Shown here one piece after another: positions 9,469-18,934 of a stretch of DNA of 64,000 nt. The notes beneath the pieces are model-generated. The model did not search any database. It saw only the letters and a list, made by a program, of their open reading frames with translations, and was not told the origin of the DNA. The position numbers and the translations under genes are program-made. Source of the DNA: Luteipulveratus flavus (GTDB taxonomy: Bacteria > Actinomycetota > Actinomycetes > Actinomycetales > Dermatophilaceae); contig NZ_JAROAV010000033.1 of assembly GCF_029439465.1 (NCBI RefSeq), positions 212,867 through 276,866 on the forward strand, in the 5' to 3' direction. Position 1 is the stretch's first letter; every line of letters begins with the position of its first letter.

Positions 9469-10479
9469 TCAGCGTCCGGTCGCGACCTCGGCGAGCAGGC
9501 CGGGACCCGACCAGGCCCCGCGCCCCGGACCGGCGTCCTCGGCGTCGTGGACCAGCTCGACCATCCGCGCGCACGCCGGGGTCGCGACGCCGTGCTCGGC
9601 GCCGAGCTGGACGACGGCGCCCTGCAGCTCCTCGATCTCGGTGGTCCGCCCCCGCTGCAGGTCGTCCCACATCGACGAGCGGGCGTTGGGGTCGACCTGG
9701 AGCTGCGCCGCGGCCAGCCGGGTGAAGAGCGCGTCGGGCAGGGTGAGCACCCGCGCGGCGGCCGCCGCGGGGATCGGGCCGAGACGCGCCGGACGTACGC
9801 CCTGGGCAGCGAACACGGCCAGCGCCTCCCGCTGACAGGCGGCCAGGACGCGCCGGTAGTCGCGCTCGCCAAGACACTCCTTCAGCGGACGGTCGGCCAG
9901 GGCGACCACGGCGTTCATCAGGTTGAGCAGCAGCTTGGCGTACTGCACCTCGACCATGTCGGTCCGCGTCCGGAACGGCAGCCAGGTCCGTGACGCGAGG
10001 TCGGCGAGGTCCGCGACGGCCGGGTCGTCGGCCACCATCACCTCCCCGGACGTCGCCCGGTGCAGGACCGCCGGGTCGGTCTGGACGACGTTGAACGACA
10101 CCATCCCGGCCAGGACGGCGTGCGCGCGCAGCACCTCGCGGATGCGGTCGGTGTTGCGCAGGCCGTTCTGCAGGCTGACCACGACGGTGTCCGGCCGCAG
10201 GTAGGGCTGAACCTCGCGGACGGCCTCCTGCGTGGCGCCGGACTTCACCGTCACCAGCAGGACGTCGCACCCCTCGGCCGCTGCGGCGTGGGTGGTGGCC
10301 TCGAGCGTGCCGGCCGGTACCCGGTGCTCGGAGCCGTCGTAGCCGGTCACGCGCAGACCGTGCTCGCGGACCGCGTCGACGACACGCGGCCGCCCGATCA
10401 GCCGCACCTCCGCCGTCTCGCTCAGGGCCGCTCCGACGACGCACCCGATGCTCCCCGCACCCAGGACGGCAGCTCTCAT
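9469..10479 (-). CDS. Ketopantoate reductase family oxidoreductase (PanE/ApbA-like)
   Basis: A 336-residue protein with an N-terminal NADP Rossmann motif (VLGAGSIGCVVGAAL). The middle has VSLQNGLRN and the lysine-bearing VQYAKLLLNLMNAV. The C-terminal helical domain has the family motif SSMWDDLQRGRTTEIEEL near residue 280. Classical PanE reduces 2-dehydropantoate to pantoate for CoA synthesis; many actinobacteria carry paralogues with other substrates, so the symbol is withheld. GATACT (this strand) ends 7 bases before the ATG. It sits between the murI and rph pairs and converges on the broken SDR gene. Confidence 0.85.
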   Translation of the reverse strand: MRAAVLGAGSIGCVVGAALSETAEVRLIGRPRVVDAVREHGLRVTGYDGSEHRVPAGTLEATTHAAAAEGCDVLLVTVKSGATQEAVREVQPYLRPDTVVVSLQNGLRNTDRIREVLRAHAVLAGMVSFNVVQTDPAVLHRATSGEVMVADDPAVADLADLASRTWLPFRTRTDMVEVQYAKLLLNLMNAVVALADRPLKECLGERDYRRVLAACQREALAVFAAQGVRPARLGPIPAAAAARVLTLPDALFTRLAAAQLQVDPNARSSMWDDLQRGRTTEIEELQGAVVQLGAEHGVATPACARMVELVHDAEDAGPGRGAWSGPGLLAEVATGR

Positions 10480-10552
10480 GTCGGCCAGTATCGCCGGTCG
10501 AGGCGGCCGCGCCGGTCGCGGTCTTCCGGAAGCGGAACGGCGGACCGTTCGG

Positions 10553-11323
10553 CTACAGCTCGTACGTCCGGCCGGCGCAGGCGAGCTCGACGTCGCCGGA
10601 CCAGACGGTCGCGGCCTGGTCCTGGCACACCCGCGGGTCGTTCCACGGCGGGATGTGGGTCAGCATGAGGCGCTTCACCCCGCCGGCGTCGACGACCGCG
10701 CGGGCCGCGCGGCTGCCCGTCAGGTGCACCCCCTGCAGGTCGTCGTCCCGACCGTCGACGAACGCCGAGTCGGCCAGCACGAGGTCGGCGTCCGCGCACA
10801 GCTCGTCGAGCGCGGGACAGGCGTCGGTGTCGCCGGTGTACGCCAGCACGGCGCCGTCGGCCTCCACCCGGAAGCCGTACGCCTCGACCGGGTGGTGGAC
10901 CAGGTACGGCGTCACGGCGAACGGGCCGATCCGCACCGGCGCGCGGTCGGCGAGCTCGGTGAAGGTGAACTGGTCGCCGACGTCCTCCGGCGCGTCGGCG
11001 CCGTACAGGCGCGCAAGCCGCTCCCGCGTACCCGCAGGCCCGTGGACGGGCAGACCGCCCGGCAGTGGACCCCCGGGCATGTACTTGCGGACCACGAAGT
11101 ACCCGGCGAGGTCGGCGCAGTGGTCCGGGTGCAGGTGGGTCAGCATGACGCCGTCCACCGCGTCCAGCGCGACGTGGCGCTGCAGCGCACCCAGCGCGCC
11201 GTTGCCGAGGTCGAGCAGGAGGTTCCAGGTCCGGCCCTCGTGCTCGGACTGCACCAGGTAGCAGGACGCCGGCGAGTCGGGTCCGGCGAACGAGCCGGAG
11301 CAGCCGATCACGATCAGTCTCAT
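10553..11323 (-). CDS. MBL-fold metallo-hydrolase next to murI (Rv1339-like)
   Basis: A 256-residue metallo-beta-lactamase-fold protein with the metal motif HLHPDH at residues 63-68. Later ligands include HH in [10 protein letters not shown], the aspartate of YTGDTDAC and the histidine of LTHIPPW. The start overlaps the murI stop as ATGA, so it is translated with murI. In mycobacteria the murI-rph interval carries an orthologue (Rv1339) reported to act as a cyclic-AMP phosphodiesterase; that role here is inferred from position and fold. RNase Z-like activity is an alternative. Confidence 0.86.
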   Translation of the reverse strand: MRLIVIGCSGSFAGPDSPASCYLVQSEHEGRTWNLLLDLGNGALGALQRHVALDAVDGVMLTHLHPDHCADLAGYFVVRKYMPGGPLPGGLPVHGPAGTRERLARLYGADAPEDVGDQFTFTELADRAPVRIGPFAVTPYLVHHPVEAYGFRVEADGAVLAYTGDTDACPALDELCADADLVLADSAFVDGRDDDLQGVHLTGSRAARAVVDAGGVKRLMLTHIPPWNDPRVCQDQAATVWSGDVELACAGRTYEL

Positions 11324-12153
11324 CGGGCGGCCACCCGCCCGGCAGCGTGCTGGAAGTCGTTGCTGAAGACGTGGTCGAACTCCGGACCGAGGCCCAGGAA
11401 GCGGCGCGCCAGACGACGGAACTCCTCCGCGTCGCCGGTGGTGGTGAACGACATCCCGGGCGCCCCCGCGTCGTCGGCCCGCAGCAGGTCGGCGTCGGCG
11501 AGGACCCGGTAGACGTCCTTGGCGGTCTCCTCCGCCGACGACACCAGCGAGACGGTGTCGCCCATGACGTAGGAGATGACGCCGGTGAGCAGCGGGTAGT
11601 GCGTGCATCCGAGGACGAGGGTGTCGACGTCGCGCTGCTGCAGCGGCTCGAGGTACTCACGGGCGACGTCGATCAGCTCCTTGCCGCCGGTGACGCCGGC
11701 CTCGACGAACTCCACGAACCGCGGGCACGGCTCGCTGGTCACCTGCAGGTGGGGAGCAGCGGCGAAGGCGTCCAGGTACGCGCGCGACTGGTGGGTCCCC
11801 CGCGTGGAGATGACGCCGATGCGACCGTTGCGGGTGGCGCTGGCCGCGCGCCGGACCGCCGGGCGGATGACCTCCACGAGCGGGACGTCGTAGCGCTCGC
11901 GCGCGTCGTGCAGCATGGCCGCGCTGGCGGTGTTGCAGGCGATGACCAGGACCTTGACGCCGTGGCTGACCAGCCGGTCCAGGCACTCGAGGGCGAACGC
12001 ACGGGTCTCGGCGATCGGGCGAGGGCCGTACGGGGCGCGCGCGGTGTCGCCGAGGTAGGCGATGGACTCGTGGGGCAGCTGGTCGAGCACCGCTCGGGCG
12101 ACGGTGAGTCCGCCGTACCCGCTGTCGAAGATCCCGATCGGCGCGTCAGACAC
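11320..12153 (-). CDS. murI: Glutamate racemase
   Basis: Makes D-glutamate for peptidoglycan. A 277-residue cofactor-independent racemase with both catalytic cysteines, C73 in ACNTASA and C183 in GCTHYPLL. The N-terminal [13 protein letters not shown] motif and [11 protein letters not shown] are typical. The GTG start is chosen because TAGGCT (12160-12165, this strand) ends 6 bases upstream, a leaderless arrangement. It leads a two-gene unit with the metallo-hydrolase. Confidence 0.95.
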   Translation of the reverse strand: MSDAPIGIFDSGYGGLTVARAVLDQLPHESIAYLGDTARAPYGPRPIAETRAFALECLDRLVSHGVKVLVIACNTASAAMLHDARERYDVPLVEVIRPAVRRAASATRNGRIGVISTRGTHQSRAYLDAFAAAPHLQVTSEPCPRFVEFVEAGVTGGKELIDVAREYLEPLQQRDVDTLVLGCTHYPLLTGVISYVMGDTVSLVSSAEETAKDVYRVLADADLLRADDAGAPGMSFTTTGDAEEFRRLARRFLGLGPEFDHVFSNDFQHAAGRVAAR

Positions 12154-12234
12154 CGCACCAGCCTAAGTGCCGATCCGCGTCGGATCGGTCATCTACGGTG
12201 TCGGTCTCCTCACGTCCTGGGGCGTCCGGCCCGG

Positions 12235-13044
12235 TCAGCCCGCCGCCCGGACCTCGCCCAGCGCGCCGACCAGGTCGAGGATGCGCTCGTCCGAGACGGG
12301 ACGGCCCTCGTCGTCCAGCCCGCAGACGGTCACCCGCGTCGCGCCGGCGTCGGCGTGCTCGCGTACCAGCGCCGCCAGTGTCTCGGCGCGGCTGCCGACA
12401 GGTGCGGCCGTGAAGGCCACGACGTCCGGGGCGCCGGCGCGGCCCGCGCGCTCCCGGGCCTCACGGACGACGCGGACTCCGTCGGCGACCTGGTCGGGCG
12501 AGGTGTCACCGGTGAAGATCACTCCGTCGCCGAGCTCACCGGCCAGGGCGAGCGTCTTCGGGCGGACGGCACCGACCAGCAGCGGCGGTCGGGCTGCGGG
12601 CGGCCAGGTCAGCCGGACGTCGTCCAGGCGGACGTACCTGCCGTCGGTGGTGACCGTCTCGCCGTCCAGCAGGGACCGCAGCGCCGTGGTGTACTCGCGC
12701 AGCAAGGTCAACGGGGACTCGGCACGCACCCCGACCTGGCCCATCCACTCCAGGACGCCGTGCCCGATGCCCGGCAGGATCCGGCCCGGGAAGAGGCGGG
12801 ACAGCGTGGCGATCTCCATCGCGGTGAGGGCGACGTTGCGCAGTGGCACCGGCATCAGCCCGATGCCGACCGCGATCCGCTGCGTCCAGCCGAGCGCTGC
12901 GGCGGCGGCCGCGACGCCGCTCTCGGCGAAACAGTCCTCCCACAGCCACAGCTCGTCCAGGCCCGCCTCCTCGGTCGCGACGGCGACGCCGCGCAACAGC
13001 TCCGGCGGCTGGTCGGGCGGGGAGATGACACCGATCGAGGTCAT
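12235..13044 (-). CDS. LLM-class flavin/F420-dependent oxidoreductase
   Basis: A 269-residue luciferase-like TIM-barrel protein. Typical segments are ATEEAGLDELWLWED near the start, PGRILPGIGHGVLEWMGQVG (residues about 87-106) and PPLLVGAVRPKTLALAGELG (about 153-172). Members use reduced FMN or F420 for oxidation, reduction or monooxygenation; cofactor and substrate cannot be read from the sequence. TAGCGT (this strand) ends 6 bases before the ATG, suggesting leaderless expression. A large stem-loop separates it from the upstream FAH gene. Confidence 0.82.
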   Translation of the reverse strand: MTSIGVISPPDQPPELLRGVAVATEEAGLDELWLWEDCFAESGVAAAAAALGWTQRIAVGIGLMPVPLRNVALTAMEIATLSRLFPGRILPGIGHGVLEWMGQVGVRAESPLTLLREYTTALRSLLDGETVTTDGRYVRLDDVRLTWPPAARPPLLVGAVRPKTLALAGELGDGVIFTGDTSPDQVADGVRVVREARERAGRAGAPDVVAFTAAPVGSRAETLAALVREHADAGATRVTVCGLDDEGRPVSDERILDLVGALGEVRAAG

Positions 13045-13101
13045 GCGTGGACGCTAGCGCTGGCCTCCGACACCGGCAGGCGTCCACGTCCACCGGCGAT
13101 C

Positions 13102-13160
13102 GAACTGCGTTTGGTGTTCCTGACGCGGTTCGAGCTGCGTCAGGAACACCAGACGCAGTC
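13102..13160. terminator. Long stem-loop between same-strand genes
   Basis: A stem of about 24 bp (GAACTGCGTTTGGTGTTCC and following bases, paired with 13137-13160; one T/C change in the arms) has a 10-base loop. A further partial copy of one arm, CGCCAGACGCAGTTCGGGCACC, follows at about 13178-13199. On the minus strand it comes directly after the FAH gene, where a terminator is expected. Confidence 0.6.
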
Positions 13161-13216
13161 AGGACACCGGGAGGAGCGCCAGACGCAGTTCGGGCACCGC
13201 GAGGCGGCAGCCGAGA

Positions 13217-13987
13217 TCAGCGGCGCAGGAACGGGTTGCCGAGCACGCCGATCTGGTCGATCTCGACCTCGACCCGCTGACCCGGCTCGACCGGTCCGAT
13301 TCCCTCCGGAGTGCCCGTCAGGATGGCGTCGCCCGGCAGCAGCGTGAACGCCTGCGAGGCGTGCGAGATCAGCGTCCACACGTCGTGGATCATGTCCGCC
13401 GTCGTCCCGTCCTGGCGGACCTCGCCGTCCACCCGGGTCTGCAGCCGCAGGTCGCTGACGTCCAGGTCGGTCTCGATCCACGGGCCGAGTGGGCAGAAGG
13501 TGTCGAACCCCTTGGCCCGCGACCACTGACCGTCCGACTTCTGCAGGTCGCGCGCCGTCACGTCGTTCGCGACGGTGTAGCCGAAGACGACCTGGCGGGC
13601 CTCCTGCGGGGTCACGTCCTTGCACATCCGCCCGATGACGACGGCGAGCTCACCCTCGTAGTCGACCCGCTGCGACTGCGGCGGCATGACCACGGGGTCG
13701 TCCGGCCCGGCGACGGCGGTGTTCGGGACGAGGAACATCAGCGGCTCGGTCGGCGCCTCACCGCCCATCTCCCGGGCGTGCTCGGCGTAGTTCTTGCCGA
13801 TGCCGATGACCTTGCTGCGCGGGATCACCGGCGCGAGCAGCCGGACCTCGTCGACCGTCGTGGTCCGGCCGGTCAGCTCGATCTTGCTGTAGAGCGGGTC
13901 GCCGGAGATCTCGGCGATCTTGTCGCCGGCGCCGTCGACCAGCCCGTACGTGGGGTCCTCGCCTGTGGTGTACCTCGCGATGCGCAC
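13217..13987 (-). CDS. Fumarylacetoacetate hydrolase family protein
   Basis: A 256-residue FAH-fold protein. The metal-binding glutamates and aspartate are in VDYEGELAVVIGR and the later NDVTARDLQ motif. IGIGKNYAEHAREMGG and ILTGTPEGIG are family signatures. Close relatives hydrolyse or decarboxylate beta-diketone acids such as acylpyruvates, oxaloacetate or hydroxyheptadienedioate. No aromatic degradation genes are nearby, so the substrate is open. The GTG start is supported by TAGGCT (13994-13999, this strand) ending 6 bases upstream. Confidence 0.88.
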   Translation of the reverse strand: MRIARYTTGEDPTYGLVDGAGDKIAEISGDPLYSKIELTGRTTTVDEVRLLAPVIPRSKVIGIGKNYAEHAREMGGEAPTEPLMFLVPNTAVAGPDDPVVMPPQSQRVDYEGELAVVIGRMCKDVTPQEARQVVFGYTVANDVTARDLQKSDGQWSRAKGFDTFCPLGPWIETDLDVSDLRLQTRVDGEVRQDGTTADMIHDVWTLISHASQAFTLLPGDAILTGTPEGIGPVEPGQRVEVEIDQIGVLGNPFLRR

Positions 13988-14003
13988 GAACCGAGCCTAG
14001 GAC

Positions 14004-15056
14004 CTACCCGGTCTGGACGATGGGTCCGGTGGCCGTACCGGTCGGTGTCGGCACCGGAGTGGTGCTCGGCTGCTCGGTCGGGGTCGGCCCGCCCGTGGTC
14101 GTCGGGCTACCCGGTCCACCGGTCGGCGTGGGGCTGGACGGCGTCGGAGAGGACGGCTCACCGGTCGGCGTCGGGGTCGGCGTGGGCAGCGTGCCGACGA
14201 CGCCGAGGACGGTCCGGGCGATCACGCCGTACCCGGTGTCGTTGGCGTGGATGTCGTTCTTGGCGCACATCCAGGTCCAGGCACAGATCAGCGCGACGTT
14301 GGTCGGCAGCTTCGCGGTCGGGTCGACCGGCGACGGAGTGGTCGAGGAGGTGAAGTCCTCGCTCTTGAACGCGGCACCGACGTCGGCGACCCGAGCGTTG
14401 ACGCCCTTCGCGGCCCCGTCGATCGTCGAGTTCAGGCTGCGCTGGAGGTTGACCGACACCTTGGCCAGCGACTGGCCGTCCGGGCCGAGCAGCCACGCGG
14501 CGAGGAAGGGGTTGTAGTAGTTCGCGACCACGATGCGGGCGTCCGGCGCCGCCGCGCGGATGCGGGTGAGGATCGGCGGGAGGTTGGTGGCGACCTTCTG
14601 CAGACCGGCGGTGATGCACGGGAGGTCGACGTTGCTCCCCTTCGCGCACCGCTGCACGTCGTTCGCACCGATGTCGAGCGTGATCAGACGGGTGGTCGGG
14701 TGCGTCTTGAGGAAGCTCTCGGCCGCGGCCAGCTGGTTGGTGCCCTCGTCGTAGCTGCCGCAGATCGCGCCACTGGTCATCGTCGTGGTGTCCTCGCCCG
14801 AGCAGGCGAAGTTCTTCAGCTGCAGGTCCGAGCCCGACTTCTTCGCCCCGGCGAGGACGCCGCCGACGTAGCCGCCGGTCTTGTCGTCGCCCTGGCCCGG
14901 CTGGTAGCCCGCGGCCAGCGAGTCGCCCATCGCGACGTACCACCCGTCGGAGCCGGCGGCCGAGGCCGTGGTGGAGCCCGAGGCGACCACGCCGATGACC
15001 GAGGTCGCGGCGAGTGCGGTGGCGCTGAGGATGACGGTCGCGCGGCGACGCTGCAT
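14004..15056 (-). CDS. Secreted SGNH/GDSL esterase with Pro/Thr-rich tail
   Basis: A 350-residue protein with a signal peptide (residues about 1-35, basic start, hydrophobic core, cleavage near ASA). The SGNH hydrolase domain has the nucleophile in AMGDSLAAGY, the oxyanion residues in DIGANDVQ and the Asp-His pair in KNDIHANDTGYG. The last 60 residues are repeats of TPTPTG/SPTPSS type, probably an extended wall-spanning linker. It is a lipase or esterase outside the cell; substrate unknown. The ATG has AGGAGG 4 bases upstream, so this gene, unlike its neighbours, has a conventional ribosome-binding site. Confidence 0.88.
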   Translation of the reverse strand: MQRRRATVILSATALAATSVIGVVASGSTTASAAGSDGWYVAMGDSLAAGYQPGQGDDKTGGYVGGVLAGAKKSGSDLQLKNFACSGEDTTTMTSGAICGSYDEGTNQLAAAESFLKTHPTTRLITLDIGANDVQRCAKGSNVDLPCITAGLQKVATNLPPILTRIRAAAPDARIVVANYYNPFLAAWLLGPDGQSLAKVSVNLQRSLNSTIDGAAKGVNARVADVGAAFKSEDFTSSTTPSPVDPTAKLPTNVALICAWTWMCAKNDIHANDTGYGVIARTVLGVVGTLPTPTPTPTGEPSSPTPSSPTPTGGPGSPTTTGGPTPTEQPSTTPVPTPTGTATGPIVQTG

Positions 15057-15112
15057 GGTGCCTCCTGATGTGCTGCAGATCACGACACTGTCGCACGAAT
15101 ACAGTAGTGGCG

Positions 15113-15976
15113 ATGGCCGTTCGACTCCTCCCGCGTGACTCCTGGGTAACGATCCAGTCAACGCACCACGACCGGGTCGACCGGGCGACCTCCGCCCACC
15201 GAGCGCGGCGACAGGACGCGCGGGCGCACCCGGTCGAGGACTTCCTGTTCACCTACTACTCCCACCGGCCCGCCCAGCTGCGCCGCTGGCACCCTGGCGT
15301 CGGTGTCGCCCTGGAAGGTGCCGGTCGACCGTGGCGGTTCTACGTGGAGCGGCACGGCGCGTCGGTCGTCGACGTCGAGGAGTTCTTGTCCGCTCGCGGT
15401 GATGCCGTGCGGTTCGTCCGCGACCTGCTGCGGGCCACGCTCGACCGTCCCGCTCACCTGGGCTGCTTCGGGCTGCACGAGTGGGCCATGGTCTACCGGC
15501 TCGACCAGGACGAGGTCCGGCACGCCGACTGGCCGCTGCGCCTCGGTGGGGCCGGGACCGACGAGGTCGTCGAGTCGCACACCGTCCGCTGCTCCCACTA
15601 CGACGCATACCGGTTCTTCACCCCATCCGCCCGGCCGCTGAACTCCGTTGCGCCGCAACGGGACACACAAGTCCTGATGGAGCAGCCGGGCTGCCTGCAC
15701 GCCGGCATGGACGTCTACAAGTGGGCGTACAAGCTCACGCCTGCCGTGCCGTCGGAGCTGGTGATGGACTGCTTCGACCTCGCCCGTGACGTGCGGCTGC
15801 TCGACATGCAGGCGGCGCCGTACGACCTCAGCGAGCTCGACGTCGAGCCCGTCCGGATCGAGACCGCCGAGGGCAAGGCGGAGTACGTCCGGCGGCAGCG
15901 CGCGTTCGCCGCGCGTGGCCAGGACCTGCGCCGCCGGCTGTTGGCGGTCTGCGAGACGGTCCTGCACAACGGTTAG
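15113..15976 (+). CDS. Conserved actinobacterial protein, sometimes labelled 3-methyladenine DNA glycosylase
   Basis: A 287-residue soluble protein recognised by HPVEDFLFTYYSHRPAQLRR near residue 43 and by QPGCLHAGMDVYKWAYKLTP near residue 203. Homologues are widespread in actinobacteria. Databases often call them 3-methyladenine glycosylase, but I see no helix-hairpin-helix or other glycosylase motif, so that name is doubtful. TACAGT (15100-15105) ends 7 bases before the ATG. It is divergent from the GDSL esterase; the next gene's promoter overlaps its stop codon. Confidence 0.75.
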   Translation: MAVRLLPRDSWVTIQSTHHDRVDRATSAHRARRQDARAHPVEDFLFTYYSHRPAQLRRWHPGVGVALEGAGRPWRFYVERHGASVVDVEEFLSARGDAVRFVRDLLRATLDRPAHLGCFGLHEWAMVYRLDQDEVRHADWPLRLGGAGTDEVVESHTVRCSHYDAYRFFTPSARPLNSVAPQRDTQVLMEQPGCLHAGMDVYKWAYKLTPAVPSELVMDCFDLARDVRLLDMQAAPYDLSELDVEPVRIETAEGKAEYVRRQRAFAARGQDLRRRLLAVCETVLHNG

Positions 15977-15985
15977 CGTGCGGGC

Positions 15986-16732
15986 ATGGAGCTGATGACG
16001 ATCGCCGCCCCCGACGGCCCGAGCGAGGCGTACGTCGCCCGCCCGGAGACCGGCCACGGTCCGGGCGTGCTGCTGTTCGTGGACGCCATCGGGCTGCGGC
16101 CGCAGATCGCCGACATGGCCGACCGCATCGCGAGCTGGGGGTACGTCGTCCTCGCACCGAACACCCTCTACCGCAGCGGCACCGCCGCCGAGACCAGCCC
16201 CACGCGCGACCTGCGCGAGCCCGGCGCCCGGGACGAGTTCTTCCAGCAGGCGATGCCGCGGGTCGACGAGCTCACCGCCGACCGGACGACCGCCGACATC
16301 GCCGCGTACACCGACGCGCTCGCTCACCTGGACGGGGTGACCGGGGGCCGGTTCGGGACGGTCGGCTACTGCATGGGCGCCCAGCTCGCCGTACGAGCCG
16401 CCGGCCAGGACCAGCGCTTCGTCGCCGTCGGCGGGTTCCACGGCGCGCGGCTCGCGACCGACGAGCCCGACAGCCCGCACCTGGGTCTGCCGAACGCGCG
16501 CGCCGAGCTCGTCTTCGGCCACGCCGACCAGGACCGGTCGATGCCGCCGGAAGCGATCGAACGCCTCGGCGACGCCATGGAAGCCGCCGGGCTCACCGCC
16601 ACGAACGAGGTGTACTCCGACGCCGCGCACGGCTACACGATGGCCGACACCGCGGTGTACGACGAGGCCGCGACCGAGCGGATGTACACCGAGCTGCGCG
16701 CGCTCCTGGACCGGACGCTCTCCCCCGCCTGA
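15986..16732 (+). CDS. Dienelactone hydrolase family protein
   Basis: A 248-residue alpha/beta hydrolase with a cysteine nucleophile, C129 in GYCMGA, as in dienelactone hydrolases. The aspartate is in FGHADQDRSM (near residue 181) and the histidine in SDAAHGYTM (near 213). It acts in the cytoplasm on a lactone or ester; the context gives no pathway. TAGCGT (15974-15979), overlapping the previous stop codon, ends 6 bases before the ATG, so a leaderless transcript is likely. The stop is 6 bases from the convergent globin stop. Confidence 0.88.
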   Translation: MELMTIAAPDGPSEAYVARPETGHGPGVLLFVDAIGLRPQIADMADRIASWGYVVLAPNTLYRSGTAAETSPTRDLREPGARDEFFQQAMPRVDELTADRTTADIAAYTDALAHLDGVTGGRFGTVGYCMGAQLAVRAAGQDQRFVAVGGFHGARLATDEPDSPHLGLPNARAELVFGHADQDRSMPPEAIERLGDAMEAAGLTATNEVYSDAAHGYTMADTAVYDEAATERMYTELRALLDRTLSPA

Positions 16733-16738
16733 CCGGTC

Positions 16739-17188
16739 TCAGCCGGACGTCGGGCCGTCCCACGACCAGTGCTGCATCGGCAGGCCGGCCGGGACGTCGT
16801 CAGCCGACTCGTGGTAGTCGCCCATCCGCTGGATCGCCCATCCGAACCACGTCGTCAGCGCCTCCCGCAGCTGCGGGTCGTCGGACACCGGCACGTCGTC
16901 CAGCGCCGCCTCGAAGCAGGCGAGCGCGCGCCGGTCCATGTCGTGGTGCTCGCCGTTGCCCGAGTGCATCCGCGTCACCGTGGACTGGTCGCCGAGCGTC
17001 CGCGTGAACGTCGGCGGCCCGCCGAGCACCTCGCCCCAGTACGCCGCCAGCCGCTCGTCGTGCTGGGGGTGGAAGCCGTGCGAGAAGGCGTGGCTCACGA
17101 CCGGGTCGGCCAGGCAGCGCGCGTGCCAGGCCCGCGCGAGGGCCAGCACCACGTCGACGCCACCGAGGCGCTCGTAGATCGTCTCCAT
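16739..17188 (-). CDS. Group II truncated hemoglobin-like protein
   Basis: A 149-residue globin. The start IYERLGG, the aromatic W21 in ARAWHARC, and the family segment VVSHAFSHGFHPQHDERLAA with YWGEVLGGPP fit 2-on-2 truncated globins. The proximal histidine is probably in TRMHSGNGEHH. It would bind oxygen or NO, or act in peroxide chemistry. GATACT (this strand) ends 6 bases before the ATG. It lies 50 bases after cimA on the same strand, so some read-through is possible. Confidence 0.82.
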   Translation of the reverse strand: METIYERLGGVDVVLALARAWHARCLADPVVSHAFSHGFHPQHDERLAAYWGEVLGGPPTFTRTLGDQSTVTRMHSGNGEHHDMDRRALACFEAALDDVPVSDDPQLREALTTWFGWAIQRMGDYHESADDVPAGLPMQHWSWDGPTSG

Positions 17189-17238
17189 GCCGGCAGTATC
17201 CGCCGCGCCGGGCGGTCCCCGCTTGGACGAATCGGCAC

Positions 17239-18816
17239 TCAGCGCGGCTCGACGCCCTGGGAGAGCAGCCCGTAGGTGAAGGAGTCGATCAGCGCGAGCC
17301 AGCTGGCGTGCACGATGTTGCCGGCGACACCGACGGTCTCCCAGGAGGAGCTCCCGTCCGAGGTCTCGACGAGGACGCGGGTGGTCGCGTCCGTGCCGTG
17401 CGAGGCGTCCAGGATGCGTACCCGGAAGTCGATGAGCTCGAGCTTGTCGAGCTCGGGGTAGGCGACGGCGAGCGCTTGCCGCAGGGCGTGGTCGAGGGCG
17501 TTGACCGGGCCGTTGCCCTCGCCGACGGCGACCTGCCGCTCCCCCGCCGCCACCAGCTTCACCGTCGCCTCCGACAGCGAGGAGTCCGAGCCCGAGTCGG
17601 TGATGACGCGCCAGGACTCGACGTCGAAGTAGCGCAGCGGCTCCCCGGTGACCTCCCGGCGCAGCAGCAGCTCGAAGGAGGCGTCCGCCGCGTCGAAGGT
17701 CCAGCCCTGCAGCTCCAGGTCCTTCACCGTCCGGACCATCCGGGCCAGCAGCTCGGGACGGTCGGAGAGGTCGTACCCGAGCTCCTTGCCCTTGAGCTCG
17801 ATGCTGGCTCGACCGGCCATGTCCGACACCAGCGTGCGCATCTGGTTGCCGACCAGCGCCGGATCGGTGTGCTGGTAGAGGTCCGGGTCGATCCGCAGCG
17901 CGCTGGCGTGCAGGCCGGCCTTGTGCGCGAACGCGCTGGCCCCGACGTACGGCTGCCGGCTGTACGGGACGACGTTGGTGATCTCGCTGATCTGGTGGGA
18001 CAGGGCGGCCGCTCGGGCGAGACGCTCCGGCGGGAGCAGCGGGTGGCCGAGCTTGAGCTGCAGGTTGCTGATGACGGTCACGAGATCGGCGTTGCCGGTG
18101 CGCTCGCCGTACCCGTTGATCGTGCCCTGGACGTGGGTGGCGCCCGCCTGCACCGCGGCGACGGAGTTGGCGACCGCGCACCCGGTGTCGTTGTGGCAGT
18201 GGATGCCGAGGCGGGCGCCGGTGTCCCGGGCGACCTGCTGGACCACCTGGCCGACCTGCGGCGGGAGCATGCCTCCGTTGGTGTCGCAGAGCACCACGAC
18301 CTCGGCGCCCGCACCGGCCGCGGTCCGGACGACCTCCAGCGCGTACGCCGGGTCGAGGGCGTAGCCGTCGAAGAAGTGCTCGGCGTCGAGGAAGACCGTC
18401 CGACTGGCGGCCACGAGGTGGGAGACCGTGTCCTCGATCATCGCGAGGTTCTCCGCGAGCGTGGTCCGCAGGGCCAGCTCGACGTGCCGGGGGTGGGACT
18501 TCGCGACGAGGGTGACGACGGGCGTACGGGCGTCCAGGAGGGCGGCGACCTGCGGGTCCTCCGCCGCCCGTGCGCCGGCACGCCGGGTGGACCCGAACGC
18601 CGCCAGCCGAGCGGTGCGCAGGTCCAGCTCGTCGTGGGCCCGCCGGAAGAACTCGGTGTCCTTGGGGTTCGCGCCCGGCCAGCCGCCCTCGATGAACCCG
18701 ACGCCGAGGTCGTCCAGGTGAGCGGCGATGGCCAGCTTGTCGGTGACGGAGAGGTTCAGACCCTCCTGCTGCGCGCCGTCGCGCAAGGTCGTGTCGTAGA
18801 CGTGAACGGTGCTCAT
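17239..18816 (-). CDS. cimA: (R)-citramalate synthase
   Basis: Condenses pyruvate and acetyl-CoA to citramalate, the threonine-independent entry to isoleucine; the leucine pathway enzymes then make 2-oxobutyrate. A 525-residue protein with an N-terminal DRE-TIM barrel: YDTTLRDGAQQEG at residues 7-19 and the metal motif GIHCHNDTG. NGYGERTGNADL follows, then the C-terminal regulatory domain that normally senses isoleucine. The long C-terminus and QEGLNLS favour CimA over LeuA. It is preceded by a leader peptide with three Ile codons and a terminator, so it is probably controlled by attenuation. Confidence 0.92.
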   Translation of the reverse strand: MSTVHVYDTTLRDGAQQEGLNLSVTDKLAIAAHLDDLGVGFIEGGWPGANPKDTEFFRRAHDELDLRTARLAAFGSTRRAGARAAEDPQVAALLDARTPVVTLVAKSHPRHVELALRTTLAENLAMIEDTVSHLVAASRTVFLDAEHFFDGYALDPAYALEVVRTAAGAGAEVVVLCDTNGGMLPPQVGQVVQQVARDTGARLGIHCHNDTGCAVANSVAAVQAGATHVQGTINGYGERTGNADLVTVISNLQLKLGHPLLPPERLARAAALSHQISEITNVVPYSRQPYVGASAFAHKAGLHASALRIDPDLYQHTDPALVGNQMRTLVSDMAGRASIELKGKELGYDLSDRPELLARMVRTVKDLELQGWTFDAADASFELLLRREVTGEPLRYFDVESWRVITDSGSDSSLSEATVKLVAAGERQVAVGEGNGPVNALDHALRQALAVAYPELDKLELIDFRVRILDASHGTDATTRVLVETSDGSSSWETVGVAGNIVHASWLALIDSFTYGLLSQGVEPR

Positions 18817-18934
18817 CGCGGCCCATCCTCTGGCGGGAACGGAGGTGCTCGGTGGTCGGTAGGTGGTGATGGCTCGGGCGTGACTCCCGAGCTCCGGCCG
18901 CTCGCCTCCGGTGCGGTGATGGTGCCCGGGGACG

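Noticed and set aside
14004..14100. C-terminal P-I-V-Q-T-G of the GDSL esterase as a sortase signal
   Set aside because: The protein stops right after it; there is no hydrophobic segment or basic tail, and the following DNA is the promoter of the FAH gene.
15113..15976. 3-methyladenine DNA glycosylase function
   Set aside because: No glycosylase motif is visible; only the inherited database label suggests it.
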